This document shows positions 7,964 to 16,667 of a stretch of 48,514 bases of DNA, in pieces. The position numbers and the translations under genes were made by a program. Positions within the stretch are counted from its first letter, which is position 1. Every line of letters begins with the position of its first letter. This DNA comes from Roseilinea sp034431495 (lineage in GTDB: Bacteria > Chloroflexota > Anaerolineae > J036 > Brachytrichaceae). The stretch lies in NCBI GenBank assembly GCA_034431495.1, contig DAOUDB010000012.1:1-48514 (forward strand), read 5' to 3'. Below the pieces are notes generated by a model that was not told the origin of the DNA, did not search any database, and saw only the letters and a list, made by a program, of their open reading frames with translations.

Positions 7964-9256
7964 ATGCTCAAGACACTTCAAACTCCTGGCGACACCAGTT
8001 GGTTCACGCACGATCGTTTCGGCATGTTCATCCATTGGGGCCTGTACGCGCTGCCGGCGCGACACGAATGGGTGAAACAGCGCGAGGAAATTCCCGACGA
8101 GGTCTACGACCGCTACTTCAAGCGCTTCGACCCCGACCTGTACGATCCCAACCTGTGGGCGGCGGCGGCGGCCGGCGCCGGCATGAAGTACTTCGTCATC
8201 ACCACCAAGCACCACGAAGGCTTCTGCCTGTGGGACAGCAAGCTCACCGATTACAAGGCGACCAACACGCCCTATGGCAAAGACCTGCTGCATCCCATGG
8301 TGGACGCCTTCCGCGCCCGCAACGTGCGCCCCGGCTTCTATCACTCGATCATCGACTGGCATCATCCGCACTTCGTCATTGACGACGTGCATGCGATGCG
8401 CAACCACCCCGATCGCGCCAAGCTGAACGCGCAGCGCGACCAGCGCAAGTACGCCGAGTATTTGCGCGGCCAGGTGCGCGAATTGCTGACCGAGTTCGGC
8501 AAGATCGACATCCTGTGGTGCGACTTCAGCTATCCCAGCCGGCCCGGCTTTGTGGGCAAGGGCCGCGACGACTGGCAGAGCGAGACCCTGTATCAGATGA
8601 TCCGCGAGTTGCAGCCGCACATCATCCTCAACGACAGGCTCGATCTGGACGAGGGCTGGGACATCAAGACCCCCGAGCAGTTCCAGCCGCGCACGTGGGT
8701 GACGTTCAACGGCCAGCCGGTGGTGTGGGAGGCCTGCCAGACCTTCTCCGGCTCGTGGGGCTACCACCGCGACGAGTCGAGCTGGAAGAGTATCGATCAG
8801 CTGGTGCAGATGCTGGTCGACACGGTGAGCAAGGGCGGCAATCTGCTGCTCAACGTCGGGCCGACCGGGCGCGGCGAATTCGACGAGCGGGCGCTGGACC
8901 GGCTGGCCGGCATGGGCGAGTGGATGAAGCGTCACAGCCGGTCGATCTACGGCTGCACGCAGGCGCCGCCGGAGTTCAAGGCGCCGGCGGATTGCCGGCT
9001 GACGTACAACCCGACGACGAATCGCATGTACGTGCACGTGTTCGCCTGGCCGTACATCCATCTGCACCTGGACGGTTTCGCCGGCAAGGTGGAGTACGCG
9101 CAACTGCTGAACGACGCCTCAGAGATTCGCATGACCGGCCTGGAGCCGTGGCAGGCCGCGCACTGGGCCGACCAGTTCAAGGACACCCTGACGCTCAATC
9201 TGCCGGTGCAGAAGCCGAACGTCACGGTGCCGGTGATCGAGCTGTTCATGAAGTGA
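7964..9256 (+). CDS. GH29 alpha-L-fucosidase
   Basis: This 430-residue retaining glycosidase removes alpha-L-fucose from oligosaccharides. The family landmarks are present in order: WFTHDRFGMFIHWGLYA near the N-terminus, VITTKHHEGFCLWDS (78-92), and the nucleophile strand DILWCDFSY with Asp187. NGQPVVWEACQTFSGSWGYH and GGNLLLNVGPTGRG are typical of the barrel's C-terminal half. A short beta domain ends the protein. There is no signal peptide, so it probably acts on imported sugars. The start at 7964 is the first ATG matching the family N-terminus, but no ribosome-binding site is seen, only the heptamer array. The usual WFDG around the nucleophile is WCDF here, so specificity within GH29 is uncertain. 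Confidence 0.93.
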   Translation: MLKTLQTPGDTSWFTHDRFGMFIHWGLYALPARHEWVKQREEIPDEVYDRYFKRFDPDLYDPNLWAAAAAGAGMKYFVITTKHHEGFCLWDSKLTDYKATNTPYGKDLLHPMVDAFRARNVRPGFYHSIIDWHHPHFVIDDVHAMRNHPDRAKLNAQRDQRKYAEYLRGQVRELLTEFGKIDILWCDFSYPSRPGFVGKGRDDWQSETLYQMIRELQPHIILNDRLDLDEGWDIKTPEQFQPRTWVTFNGQPVVWEACQTFSGSWGYHRDESSWKSIDQLVQMLVDTVSKGGNLLLNVGPTGRGEFDERALDRLAGMGEWMKRHSRSIYGCTQAPPEFKAPADCRLTYNPTTNRMYVHVFAWPYIHLHLDGFAGKVEYAQLLNDASEIRMTGLEPWQAAHWADQFKDTLTLNLPVQKPNVTVPVIELFMK

Positions 9257-9282
9257 GTCTTCTCATTCGAGGCGCGCTCGCT

Positions 9283-9319
9283 AACCCCCGGCCATATTGA
9301 GACGCCGGGGGTTCTGTTT
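9283..9319 (+). terminator. Terminator after the fucosidase gene
   Basis: AACCCCCGGC (9283-9292) and GCCGGGGGTT (9304-9313) form a perfect 10-bp stem with an 11-nt loop, followed by CTGTTT. This is a good intrinsic terminator and separates the sugar genes from the decarboxylase gene. Confidence 0.8.
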
Positions 9320-9359
9320 GATGGTTGCGGCCTGTCAGGAAACACCCGTCGTCATGGGT

Positions 9360-9365
9360 TATAAA
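9360..9365 (+). promoter_or_regulatory. -10 element of a leaderless decarboxylase gene
   Basis: TATAAA lies 7 nt before the ATG at 9373 and no Shine-Dalgarno sequence is present. An ATG overlapping this hexamer (9365) opens a three-codon frame that also overlaps the gene start by ATGA, but it would lie upstream of the expected transcription start. Confidence 0.4.
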
Positions 9366-9372
9366 TGGGTCC

Positions 9373-10845
9373 ATGAGCCTGCCCATGACCACCCCCGTGA
9401 TCGGCTGGGAGCGCGAGACGCCCGTCCCCAACCATGTCTTCAATGATTACCTGAGCGCGCGTAATGGCCGGCTGTTCTATGACGACCTCGACCTGGCCGG
9501 CCTGATGATGCCCGGCGCAGACAACCAGGGACTGGCGCAGACGCTGCCCAGTCCCCTGGAGATCGTCTATCTGCCGATGATTCGCCGGCGCATCGATCAA
9601 CTGCGGCGCGCGTTTGCCGACGCGGCGAAGGAAGTGGGCTACCCCGGCCGGTTCCACTACGCCTACGCTTCCAAAGCCAACACGGCGGAAGAGGTGGTGC
9701 GCACGGTGCTGCTGGCCGGCGCGCATTACGAGATGTCGTCGGTGACCGACATCAACATTGCCACGCTGATGCGCGCCGCCGGCTACATCACGCCGGAGCG
9801 CATGGTGATTGCGAATGGCTTCAAGCCGGCCGGCACAGACTATGCCCGCTATCTGCTGCGCTTTCGCGCCATGCACGATGCGTTGATCCCTGTGGTCGAG
9901 GACTTTGCCGAACTGCCCCCGTTGATCGGGTCCGGCCTGCCGTTCGATGTGGGATTGCGGCAGAAAACATATGGCCAGCACGCCAGCGCCGCCGAAATGG
10001 ATGCTGCCAACTCTCGCTTCGGCTTCGATACCGACGGCATCCTTCGCGCGGCGGAGATGATCGCGTCTGCGCCCAATCTGCGTCTGAAGATGCACCATGC
10101 CATGATCGGCAGCCAGTTGCTCGACCCGCGCGGGTTTGTGGCCGGCCTGACCCCGGCCGCGCAGGTCTACGCCCGGCTGCGCCAGCGCCATCCCGACCTG
10201 AGCATTTTCAATTTCGGAGGCGGGATGCCGGTGGCCATGACGCTGGACTTTCAATTCGATTACCGCCAGTTTGCGCGCCAACTCATGCTCATGCTGCGCG
10301 ATGTGTGCGCTGCGCATGGGGTGCCGCCGCCCGACATCATGGGCGAGATGGGCCGCTACACCACGGCCGAGCACGGCGCGCACCTGTTCAAAATCGCGTC
10401 GGTGAAAGAGAATGGTTCTCCGCTACCGTGGTACCTGATCGACGGCTCGATCATGTCGGCCTTCCCGGATACCTGGGCGTTGAGCGAACACTTCATCGTG
10501 CTGCCGCTCAATCATCTGGATAAGCCGTTCCGCCGCGTGCAACTGGGCGGGATGACCTGCGACAGCGACGATGTGTATCCGCCCAAGCCGAGCCGGTCGG
10601 CGCTGTACTTGCCGGTGGAGACCAACGATCTGTACATCGGCTTCTTTGGCGTGGGCGCCTACCAGGAGATGCTGGGCGGTGTGCGCGGCAGCAAGCACTG
10701 CTCGCTGCCTGAGGCGTATGAATTGATCGTCGATCGCCGCGACGACGGGCGCTACCAGTTCGAGGTGATGCCGGGGCAGACCACCGCCGATGTGATGCGC
10801 AACCTCGGCTACGTCGTGTCGGCGGTCGAGCCGGGCGCATTGTGA
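9373..10845 (+). CDS. Fold-III PLP decarboxylase, arginine-decarboxylase-like
   Basis: The 490-residue protein belongs to the alanine-racemase-fold decarboxylases. Lys101 in HYAYASKANTAEE should hold pyridoxal phosphate; FGGGMPVA is the phosphate-binding glycine loop; GEMGRYTTAEHGAH matches the EPGR-type strand. GGMTCDSDDVY (Cys396) matches the catalytic TCDSDG box of biosynthetic arginine decarboxylase (SpeA). The likely reaction is arginine to agmatine, the first step of polyamine synthesis. It is shorter than classical SpeA (about 630 residues) and lacks its helical insertions, so another amino acid substrate is possible. The start at 9373 lies 7 nt after TATAAA. No agmatinase or spermidine synthase gene is nearby. 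Confidence 0.75.
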   Translation: MSLPMTTPVIGWERETPVPNHVFNDYLSARNGRLFYDDLDLAGLMMPGADNQGLAQTLPSPLEIVYLPMIRRRIDQLRRAFADAAKEVGYPGRFHYAYASKANTAEEVVRTVLLAGAHYEMSSVTDINIATLMRAAGYITPERMVIANGFKPAGTDYARYLLRFRAMHDALIPVVEDFAELPPLIGSGLPFDVGLRQKTYGQHASAAEMDAANSRFGFDTDGILRAAEMIASAPNLRLKMHHAMIGSQLLDPRGFVAGLTPAAQVYARLRQRHPDLSIFNFGGGMPVAMTLDFQFDYRQFARQLMLMLRDVCAAHGVPPPDIMGEMGRYTTAEHGAHLFKIASVKENGSPLPWYLIDGSIMSAFPDTWALSEHFIVLPLNHLDKPFRRVQLGGMTCDSDDVYPPKPSRSALYLPVETNDLYIGFFGVGAYQEMLGGVRGSKHCSLPEAYELIVDRRDDGRYQFEVMPGQTTADVMRNLGYVVSAVEPGAL

Positions 10846-10906
10846 TTCTGCGGCGCGGTGAGCCTGTCGAACCGCGCAGCATGGTTCCGGCCATGCTGAC
10901 TTGCGC

Positions 10907-10912
10907 TATCAT
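10907..10912 (+). promoter_or_regulatory. -10 element before a leaderless mini-ORF
   Basis: TATCAT is followed by 9 nt and an ATG at 10922 that opens an eleven-codon frame. The geometry is the same as at 27796-27811 (TACTAT, 9 nt, ATG). No clear -35 is seen. Confidence 0.4.
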
Positions 10913-10921
10913 GGCACAGAG

Positions 10922-10957
10922 ATGGACCTGCGCCGGCACGCTCGAGTAACACCATGA
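10922..10957 (+). CDS. Candidate leader peptide coupled to the next gene
   Basis: The frame reads MDLRRHARVTP and its TGA (10955-10957) overlaps the ATG of the following gene (10954-10956) as ATGA. The downstream gene has no Shine-Dalgarno sequence, so ribosomes that initiate on this leaderless mini-ORF could terminate and restart there. Existence of the peptide is an inference from geometry only. Confidence 0.35.
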   Translation: MDLRRHARVTP

Positions 10958-11811
10958 ATCAGCAACCTGTGAGCGAGCAGATGAAAGAGCAGGTTCGCAA
11001 GTCGATCCTGTCCTATGCCATCTTCCGCCCGGAGAGCGCCCTGGTCATCGCGCTGACGATGGGCATGGTTGCGCTGTCTCTGTTCAACTTCCCCTGGTTC
11101 CCCGGCGAGTGGTGGATGTGGGCGCTGTTCGGTGTGGCCGGCGAAGGCGCCATTATCCTCAGCACCCTCCGCGACAGCAAGTTTCACCGCTATGTGCTGG
11201 ACAAGATGTTCTACGACCAATACGACGTGAAGAAGCTGCGCAACCCCGAACTGCGCCAGAAGCTGTCCAAAGCGCTGGAATACCGCGAGTTGCTGATCAA
11301 GGAGATCGAGCGCAAGGACGATCCTGTATTGGACGACTATCTGATGGACATGACCCGCAAGCTGGAGGACTGGATCGCCCAGGTGTACCAGCTCGCGCAG
11401 CGGCTCGACGCCTATGAGCAGGACGCCATCATCGCCCGCGATCTGGAGGCAGTGCCGCGCGATCTGGAGAAATTCAAGGCGCTGCTTGTCAGGGAACGGG
11501 AAGCCGTGGTTCGGGCAGAACTGGAAAAGACGATTAGCATCAAACAGACGCAATGGGACACGCTGCGCAATCTGCGCGACACCATGGCGACGGCCCGGCT
11601 GCAACTCGAGAATACGCTGTCGACCATCGGCACGGTGTATATGCAGGTGGTGCTGATCGGCTCGAAGGATGTCAAGAGTTCGCGCGCGCAGCGGTTGCAG
11701 GCCGATATGACCGAACAGGTTCGGGCGTTGCAGGACACCAGCGCCGCCATGGAAGAGGTGTACGAGTATTCAGCCAGGCTGGCGAGACAGGGCGGTCGGG
11801 CGACCGGGTGA
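10954..11811 (+). CDS. Membrane protein with a long coiled coil
   Basis: I do not recognise a named family in this 285-residue protein. It has a short cytoplasmic N-terminus, two hydrophobic segments (about 28-46 and 52-72, around FPWFPGEWWMW) and then roughly 200 residues of charged helix. Heptad-like patterns suggest a cytoplasmic coiled coil (QKLSKALEYRELLIKEIERK, ARDLEAVPRDLEKFKALL, ARLQLENTLSTIGTVYMQVV). It is the first gene of a plus-strand group with two extracytoplasmic binding-protein fusions, and could transmit or organise their signal across the membrane. Its last codons lie inside an octamer repeat array. The start has no ribosome-binding site and overlaps a tiny upstream frame by ATGA. 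Confidence 0.75.
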   Translation: MNQQPVSEQMKEQVRKSILSYAIFRPESALVIALTMGMVALSLFNFPWFPGEWWMWALFGVAGEGAIILSTLRDSKFHRYVLDKMFYDQYDVKKLRNPELRQKLSKALEYRELLIKEIERKDDPVLDDYLMDMTRKLEDWIAQVYQLAQRLDAYEQDAIIARDLEAVPRDLEKFKALLVREREAVVRAELEKTISIKQTQWDTLRNLRDTMATARLQLENTLSTIGTVYMQVVLIGSKDVKSSRAQRLQADMTEQVRALQDTSAAMEEVYEYSARLARQGGRATG

Positions 11812-11839
11812 CTGGGTGACAAGGCGACAAGGCGACAAG
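11792..11839. repeat. Octamer array, GCGACAAG type, overlapping a gene end
   Basis: Six 8-nt units in register (GCGGTCGG, GCGACCGG, GTGACTGG, GTGACAAG, GCGACAAG, GCGACAAG) run across the TGA stop at 11809-11811. The repeat therefore encodes the last residues of the upstream protein and continues into the spacer. Confidence 0.65.
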
Positions 11840-11869
11840 ATTGATCGCCTTGCCGGGAGTAATGAGTCG

Positions 11870-13492
11870 ATGCGGATGAATCAAACCCGTGTGATTTTCT
11901 TCTTGATCGTCGGCGTGGCGCTCATCGTGCTGTGCGCGGCGATCGTCTTCAATCAGTTTATAGGGCCGGTGCTCACGGCAACGCCCACGCCGGCGGTGGC
12001 CGGCGGCACACGGTCGCCGCAGACGCCTTCCATGCCCCAGATCACTTCGCCGGACGCGATCTATGGCCCTGCGCCGGATGGCAAGGCCGACCTGCCCACC
12101 TATATCTGCGGCGCAGACGCATTTGGCAGCTACTTCACCCTTCAGCAGATGCAGATGTCCGGCAAGGATATCGAGCATGGTTTCCGGCTGGGCATCGTGC
12201 CCTTCCAGCTCGACAGCATGCCCGAATACAACATCGCAGAGGAACAGCGCGCTGCGCTGCTTGAGAGCGGGCAGTGGGACTGTCTGCTCACCACGCTGGA
12301 TGCAGTGGCGCTGGGCAGCCCCGGCATTGTCACCGCCATCGTCGATGAAAGCGCGGGCGCAGATCAGTTCTGGGTGCGCGGCATTAATACCATCAACGAT
12401 CTGAAAGGCAAGCGCATCACCTTCTCGCGCGGCAGCATCGGCGAATATTTCGTCTACTATGTGCTGTCAATTGCCCGCCTGAATCCCCGTTTTGACGTGA
12501 CGCTGGTGCCGCGCGACAGCGTGGCAGAGGCAGTGCAGGCTTTCAACGACGGTCAGGCCGACGCCGTGTCTGGCTGGGAACCGGATATCTACGAAGCGAA
12601 GAACAGCGGGGGCGTGCCGTTGCTCAGTTCCGCCCAGTTGCGCATCGGCATCGATGTGATCGTGACCTCGCGTCAGTCCATCTCCGCGCGGGCCGATCAG
12701 GTGCAGGCATTTCACGACGCCTGGTTCGATACGCTCAAGGCGCAGGTCGAAAACTTCGACGCTGCTGCGGCGCATATCGCGCGATGGGGGCACAACGACT
12801 GGACTCTGATTTACCCGGACACAGCCGCCGCCGATCTGCGGGGTTGGCTAACCAGCATCGCGCAGGCCGATCTGGGCGACAACGCCTTCGTCATGCGTGA
12901 CCCGGCCCCATTGATCAGCCGGCTCGACATCGCCCGGCGCGTGTGGGCGGCAGCCGGCGCAAACGTGCCCAAGGACAATGTGGGAGATCTGATCAACACC
13001 GGCTTTGTCGCCCGCTCCGCCGCCCAGCCGAAGTTGCAAGCCAATGGCAACCCCATCAACAACACCTTTTCCATTTCCGCGAAGCTCGATCTGTCCGGCG
13101 TGGATACCAGCGACACCGAGACACTGGCGGTGTTGCCGTGCCGGCGCTTTTCTTTTGTGCCCGAGTCAACTGAACTGACCCTCGAATCACGCCGCATCCT
13201 GGATGACTGTGTGGTGCCGACGTTGCAGCAGAGCGTCGGCCTGTATTTGCGCGTGAAAGGTTCGGCGGCCTGGCCGGGTCCGAAAGGCACGTATACCAAA
13301 GAGGACATTTTGCAATTTGCCGAGGCGCGCGCGCAATCGGTGGTGGATTACCTGGTCTCGCAGAACATCGACCGCACCCGCTTCATCGTCGAGGCAACTT
13401 TGCCACCCGAAGCGCACTGGGAGACCGAAGACGCTGAACTGCAAGCCGAAGATCGCTACGTGGAAATGACGCTGATCACGGTTGGCCGCTGA
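11870..13492 (+). CDS. Binding-protein and OmpA-like domain fusion, membrane anchored
   Basis: The 540-residue protein has an N-terminal transmembrane anchor (about 8-28) without a lipobox Cys and a Pro/Thr-rich linker. A periplasmic-binding-protein domain of the NMT1/nitrate-sulfonate type spans about 75-390 (INDLKGKRITFSRGSIGEYFV, FNDGQADAVSGWEPDIYEA). The last ~120 residues resemble an OmpA/MotB peptidoglycan-binding domain (FSFVPESTELTLESRRILDD, FAEARAQSVVDYLVSQNID). The predicted role is to bind a small ligand outside the membrane while gripping the wall. No ABC permease or ATPase is nearby, so it may sense rather than transport. GGGAG at 11855-11859 favours the ATG at 11870; 11876 is an alternative. 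It lies 21 bp from the VWA fusion gene. Confidence 0.8.
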   Translation: MRMNQTRVIFFLIVGVALIVLCAAIVFNQFIGPVLTATPTPAVAGGTRSPQTPSMPQITSPDAIYGPAPDGKADLPTYICGADAFGSYFTLQQMQMSGKDIEHGFRLGIVPFQLDSMPEYNIAEEQRAALLESGQWDCLLTTLDAVALGSPGIVTAIVDESAGADQFWVRGINTINDLKGKRITFSRGSIGEYFVYYVLSIARLNPRFDVTLVPRDSVAEAVQAFNDGQADAVSGWEPDIYEAKNSGGVPLLSSAQLRIGIDVIVTSRQSISARADQVQAFHDAWFDTLKAQVENFDAAAAHIARWGHNDWTLIYPDTAAADLRGWLTSIAQADLGDNAFVMRDPAPLISRLDIARRVWAAAGANVPKDNVGDLINTGFVARSAAQPKLQANGNPINNTFSISAKLDLSGVDTSDTETLAVLPCRRFSFVPESTELTLESRRILDDCVVPTLQQSVGLYLRVKGSAAWPGPKGTYTKEDILQFAEARAQSVVDYLVSQNIDRTRFIVEATLPPEAHWETEDAELQAEDRYVEMTLITVGR

Positions 13493-13513
13493 TGGGGTTG
13501 CGAGGTGTGAACG

Positions 13514-15148
13514 ATGCGAGTGAAATTGCTTGCGGGGGCGCTGCTGATCCTTGCGCTCGTGGGGTGCGACTTGCGCGACCGCGAAGGTGTGCCGCTGAAT
13601 GCGGTCGTCGTCGAGGTGCGGGCCAATACCAGTTTGAGCGCCTGGCTAGGCGTGGCGGCCGGCCGTTTCAACGAAGCCGGCGTCAAGGTGACGACAGGCC
13701 GGCCGGTGTTTGTCAGGCTGTCGTTTGTCGAAGCCGGGCAGGCGGTCAGCGATATGGCTGCGGGCGATCTGCCGCACCTGTGGATCCCCGATAGCGACAT
13801 CTGGGTCGATGTGCTGGCGCGCAACGGCAAGACAGGTTTTCAGGGCAACTGCCAGAGCGTGGCCATCAGCCCTCTGGTGATTGCCATGTGGCGGCCGGTT
13901 GCCGAGGCGCTGGGCTGGCCGGGCCGCACCATCGGCTGGCTCGATATCAGCAGTCTCGCAGCCGATCCAACCGCGTGGGCGTATTACAGCGGCGGGCAGT
14001 TCGGCGCGTCGCTGCGGCTGGGGCACACCCATCCCGGCCTGTCTGGCAGCGGCGCCAGCACGCTGCTGGCCGTGGTGCACGCGGCGCGCAACAACCCAGC
14101 CACCGTCTCCGCAGAGATGCTGCGCCAGCCGATCGTGCAAGCGTCGGTGGCGTCGTTTGAGAGCACGGTGTCGTGGTTCAGTCCCACAACCGAGCAACTG
14201 GGCAGGACCATGCGCGAGCGCGGCGCGGGCTACCTGGGGGCAGCCATCGTGTACGAGAATATCGCCCTCCAGTTCGCCGACGGCGACCCTTCCATCGTGC
14301 CGGTGTATCCATTTGAAGGCACGTTCGTTGCAACGCACCCGGCCTGCATTGATGGCGCGGCAGACGCGGAGTTTCAGGAAGCTGCCAAGCTCTTCCGCGA
14401 TTATCTGCTCGGTGAAGACGCCCAGGCGCTGGCAGCCAGCCACGGCTTGCGCCCGGTCAACACGGCTGTAACGCCGGCGGCGCCGCTCGATCCCGCTTAC
14501 GGCGTCGATCTCAACCAGCCGCAGACGGTTTTCGGCACGCCCTCGGTCGACGCGATCTACGCCGCGCAGGAGTTGTGGCAGTCGGCGCGCAAGCCGGTCA
14601 ATCTGGTGATGCTGGTCGATCGTTCGGGCAGTATGCGCGGCGATAAGATCGAAAACGTTCGCCGCGCGGCCGTCCAGTTCGTCGAGCAGATGGGCGATCA
14701 GGATCGCTTGACGCTGATTGCGTTCTCGTCGCGGCCGGCGCTGTTGATCGAGTATGCCCGCATCGGCGACGCGCGGCAGGATGCCATCGACGCCATCAAC
14801 GACATGCCGGCCAGCGGCAACACGGCGCTCTACGACGCCATCGCGCTCGGCACGCAGATCATCGCCGACACAACCTCGTCGCAGCGCACGAATGTGATGG
14901 TGGTGCTGTCCGACGGCCTCGACACGAGCAGCGCCCGCGCGTACAGCCGGCAACTCATCGTGGATGCGACCGCGCACAACACAACGGTCTTCACAATCGC
15001 GTATGGCGGTGACGCCGACCACGATCTGATGCGCGACATGGCTAACCTGGGGAATGGCACCTATTACGAGGGCACTGAGGCGAATATCGCCGGCATCTAC
15101 CAGGACATGTCGGCCGCGTTTGGCGGAGCAGCCGGCATCGGTCGATAG
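13514..15148 (+). CDS. Lipoprotein with binding-protein and VWA domains
   Basis: This 544-residue lipoprotein has a clear signal peptide with lipobox LVGC (Cys18). Residues about 30-315 form an extracellular solute-binding domain of the molybdate/type-11 class (TSLSAWLGVAAGRFNEAGV, GQFGASLRLGHTHPGLSGSG). Residues about 362-530 form a von Willebrand factor A domain with an intact metal-dependent adhesion site: Asp369-Arg-Ser371-Gly-Ser373, Thr437 in SGNTALYD and Asp467 in VLSDGLD. Both halves would face outwards. The VWA part should bind a protein partner through a divalent metal, perhaps under control of ligand bound to the other domain. GAGGTG at 13503-13508 sets the start. It is followed by the sugar-kinase gene, whose ribosome-binding site overlaps this gene's stop codon. 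Confidence 0.88.
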   Translation: MRVKLLAGALLILALVGCDLRDREGVPLNAVVVEVRANTSLSAWLGVAAGRFNEAGVKVTTGRPVFVRLSFVEAGQAVSDMAAGDLPHLWIPDSDIWVDVLARNGKTGFQGNCQSVAISPLVIAMWRPVAEALGWPGRTIGWLDISSLAADPTAWAYYSGGQFGASLRLGHTHPGLSGSGASTLLAVVHAARNNPATVSAEMLRQPIVQASVASFESTVSWFSPTTEQLGRTMRERGAGYLGAAIVYENIALQFADGDPSIVPVYPFEGTFVATHPACIDGAADAEFQEAAKLFRDYLLGEDAQALAASHGLRPVNTAVTPAAPLDPAYGVDLNQPQTVFGTPSVDAIYAAQELWQSARKPVNLVMLVDRSGSMRGDKIENVRRAAVQFVEQMGDQDRLTLIAFSSRPALLIEYARIGDARQDAIDAINDMPASGNTALYDAIALGTQIIADTTSSQRTNVMVVLSDGLDTSSARAYSRQLIVDATAHNTTVFTIAYGGDADHDLMRDMANLGNGTYYEGTEANIAGIYQDMSAAFGGAAGIGR

Positions 15149-15155
15149 GAGAGCA

Positions 15156-16667
15156 ATGGCGGATCTGATTCTGGCGCATGACCTCGGCACGACGGGCAAC
15201 AAGGCGACGCTGATCGACGCCGTCGGGAAACCCGTCGCCAGTGCTTTCGAAGGTTACGCGACGGCCTATCCGCAGCCCAACTGGGCGGAACAGGATGCCG
15301 GCGACTGGCAGCGGGCGATGAACAACACAACGCGCCGGCTGCTGGCTCAGTCTGCCATCGACGCGAGTCAGATTGCAGCAGTCAGTTTCAGCGGGCACAT
15401 GCAGGGCGCGCTGTTCATCGATGACGCGGGCCAGCCGCTCCGCCCGGCCATCATCTGGGCCGATCAGCGCGCGACTGAGCAGGCTGCATTCATCGCTCAG
15501 GCCGGCGGCGGCGAGGACGCTGTGTATCGATTGACCGGCCATCGCGTCAGCGCGGCTTACACCGCCGCCAAAGTGCTGTGGATCAAGGATCACCAGCCGG
15601 AAACGTATCACCGCGCCCGCTGGGTGTTGCAGCCCAAGGATTACGCGGCCTGGCTCTTGACCGGCCAGATCGCCACCGACTACTCCGACGCATCGGGCAC
15701 GCAATTATTCGATCTCGAACACCGGCGCTGGTCGCGCGAATTGATTGATGCGCTGGGCCTATCGGCGCGTCTGCTCCCGGATGCGCTTCCCTCGACGACG
15801 GTGGTGGGCCGCGTCAGTCTCGAAGCGGCGCGTGTGACGGGGCTGATGGCCGGCACGCCGGTCGTTATTGGCGGCGGAGATGGCGCATGCGCCACGGTTG
15901 GATCGGGCGCGACCCAGGAGGGCGACGCCTACACCTACATTGGCTCGTCCTCGTGGCTCGCCCTGAGCGCCCGTCGTCCGCTGCTTGACCCCGAACAGCG
16001 TATCGTGACCTTTGCTCACCTTGACCCAGAGCTGTGTTTCTCGCTCGGCAATATGCAGGCGGCCGGTGGCGCATTCGATTGGCTGGACCGCCTGTTCAAC
16101 TGCCGGCCCGACGCCGGCCCGAGCTACCACGAACTGGACGCCCTTGCGGCGTCGACCCCACCGGGCGCGGGGGGCGTCCTGTGTTTGCCATACTTGTTGG
16201 GCGAGCGCAGCCCGCACTGGAATCCGCAGGCGCGCGCCGCGTTCGTCGGCTTGTCGATGGCGCATGGCCGGGCCGAGATGGCGCGGGCGGTGCTCGAAGG
16301 CGTGGCGTTCAACATGCGCTGGATATTGGACGTGCTGCGTTCACAGGGTGCGCGCATCAATCGCATGTGTGTGATCGGCGGCGGGGCGCGCAGCGCAGTC
16401 TGGCGGCAGATCCTGGCCGATATGTACGGAATGCCATTGCTGCGCCCGCACCTCGATGCGACGGCGACGGCGCTCGGCGCGGCCATCGCTGGCGGGATCG
16501 GCGTCGGCCTCTTCGCCGATTTCAGCGTGGCCGGCCGCCTCATTCCCGTTGTCGAGGCAGAAAGCCCCGTGCCCGAGCATTCTCTGCGCTACGCCGCGCT
16601 GTATCCCCTTTTCCAACAAACCTATACCGCGCTGAAGCCCGTCTTCGATCAACTGACTGCGCTCTGA
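15156..16667 (+). CDS. FGGY-family carbohydrate kinase, xylulokinase-like
   Basis: The 503-residue kinase has two ribonuclease-H-like lobes. It shows the first phosphate loop HDLGTTGNKATLID (8-21), WADQRA (101-106), the catalytic Asp242 in IGGGDGACATVGSG and the adenosine motif VIGGGARSAVWRQILAD. It phosphorylates a sugar or polyol with ATP in the cytoplasm. True xylulokinases read GQMHG where this protein reads GHMQG (80-84), so the substrate may not be xylulose. AGGAG at 15147-15151 overlaps the stop codon of the VWA gene, indicating coupled expression; an in-frame ATG at 15054 lies inside the upstream gene and is rejected. The second FGGY kinase in this window, at 33299, has the standard motif. 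Confidence 0.85.
   Translation: MADLILAHDLGTTGNKATLIDAVGKPVASAFEGYATAYPQPNWAEQDAGDWQRAMNNTTRRLLAQSAIDASQIAAVSFSGHMQGALFIDDAGQPLRPAIIWADQRATEQAAFIAQAGGGEDAVYRLTGHRVSAAYTAAKVLWIKDHQPETYHRARWVLQPKDYAAWLLTGQIATDYSDASGTQLFDLEHRRWSRELIDALGLSARLLPDALPSTTVVGRVSLEAARVTGLMAGTPVVIGGGDGACATVGSGATQEGDAYTYIGSSSWLALSARRPLLDPEQRIVTFAHLDPELCFSLGNMQAAGGAFDWLDRLFNCRPDAGPSYHELDALAASTPPGAGGVLCLPYLLGERSPHWNPQARAAFVGLSMAHGRAEMARAVLEGVAFNMRWILDVLRSQGARINRMCVIGGGARSAVWRQILADMYGMPLLRPHLDATATALGAAIAGGIGVGLFADFSVAGRLIPVVEAESPVPEHSLRYAALYPLFQQTYTALKPVFDQLTAL

Noticed and set aside
13646..15202. A 518-codon minus-strand frame opposite the VWA lipoprotein gene
   Set aside because: The plus strand encodes intact signal peptide, binding and VWA domains. 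The minus-strand product is Arg/His/Ala-rich and featureless.
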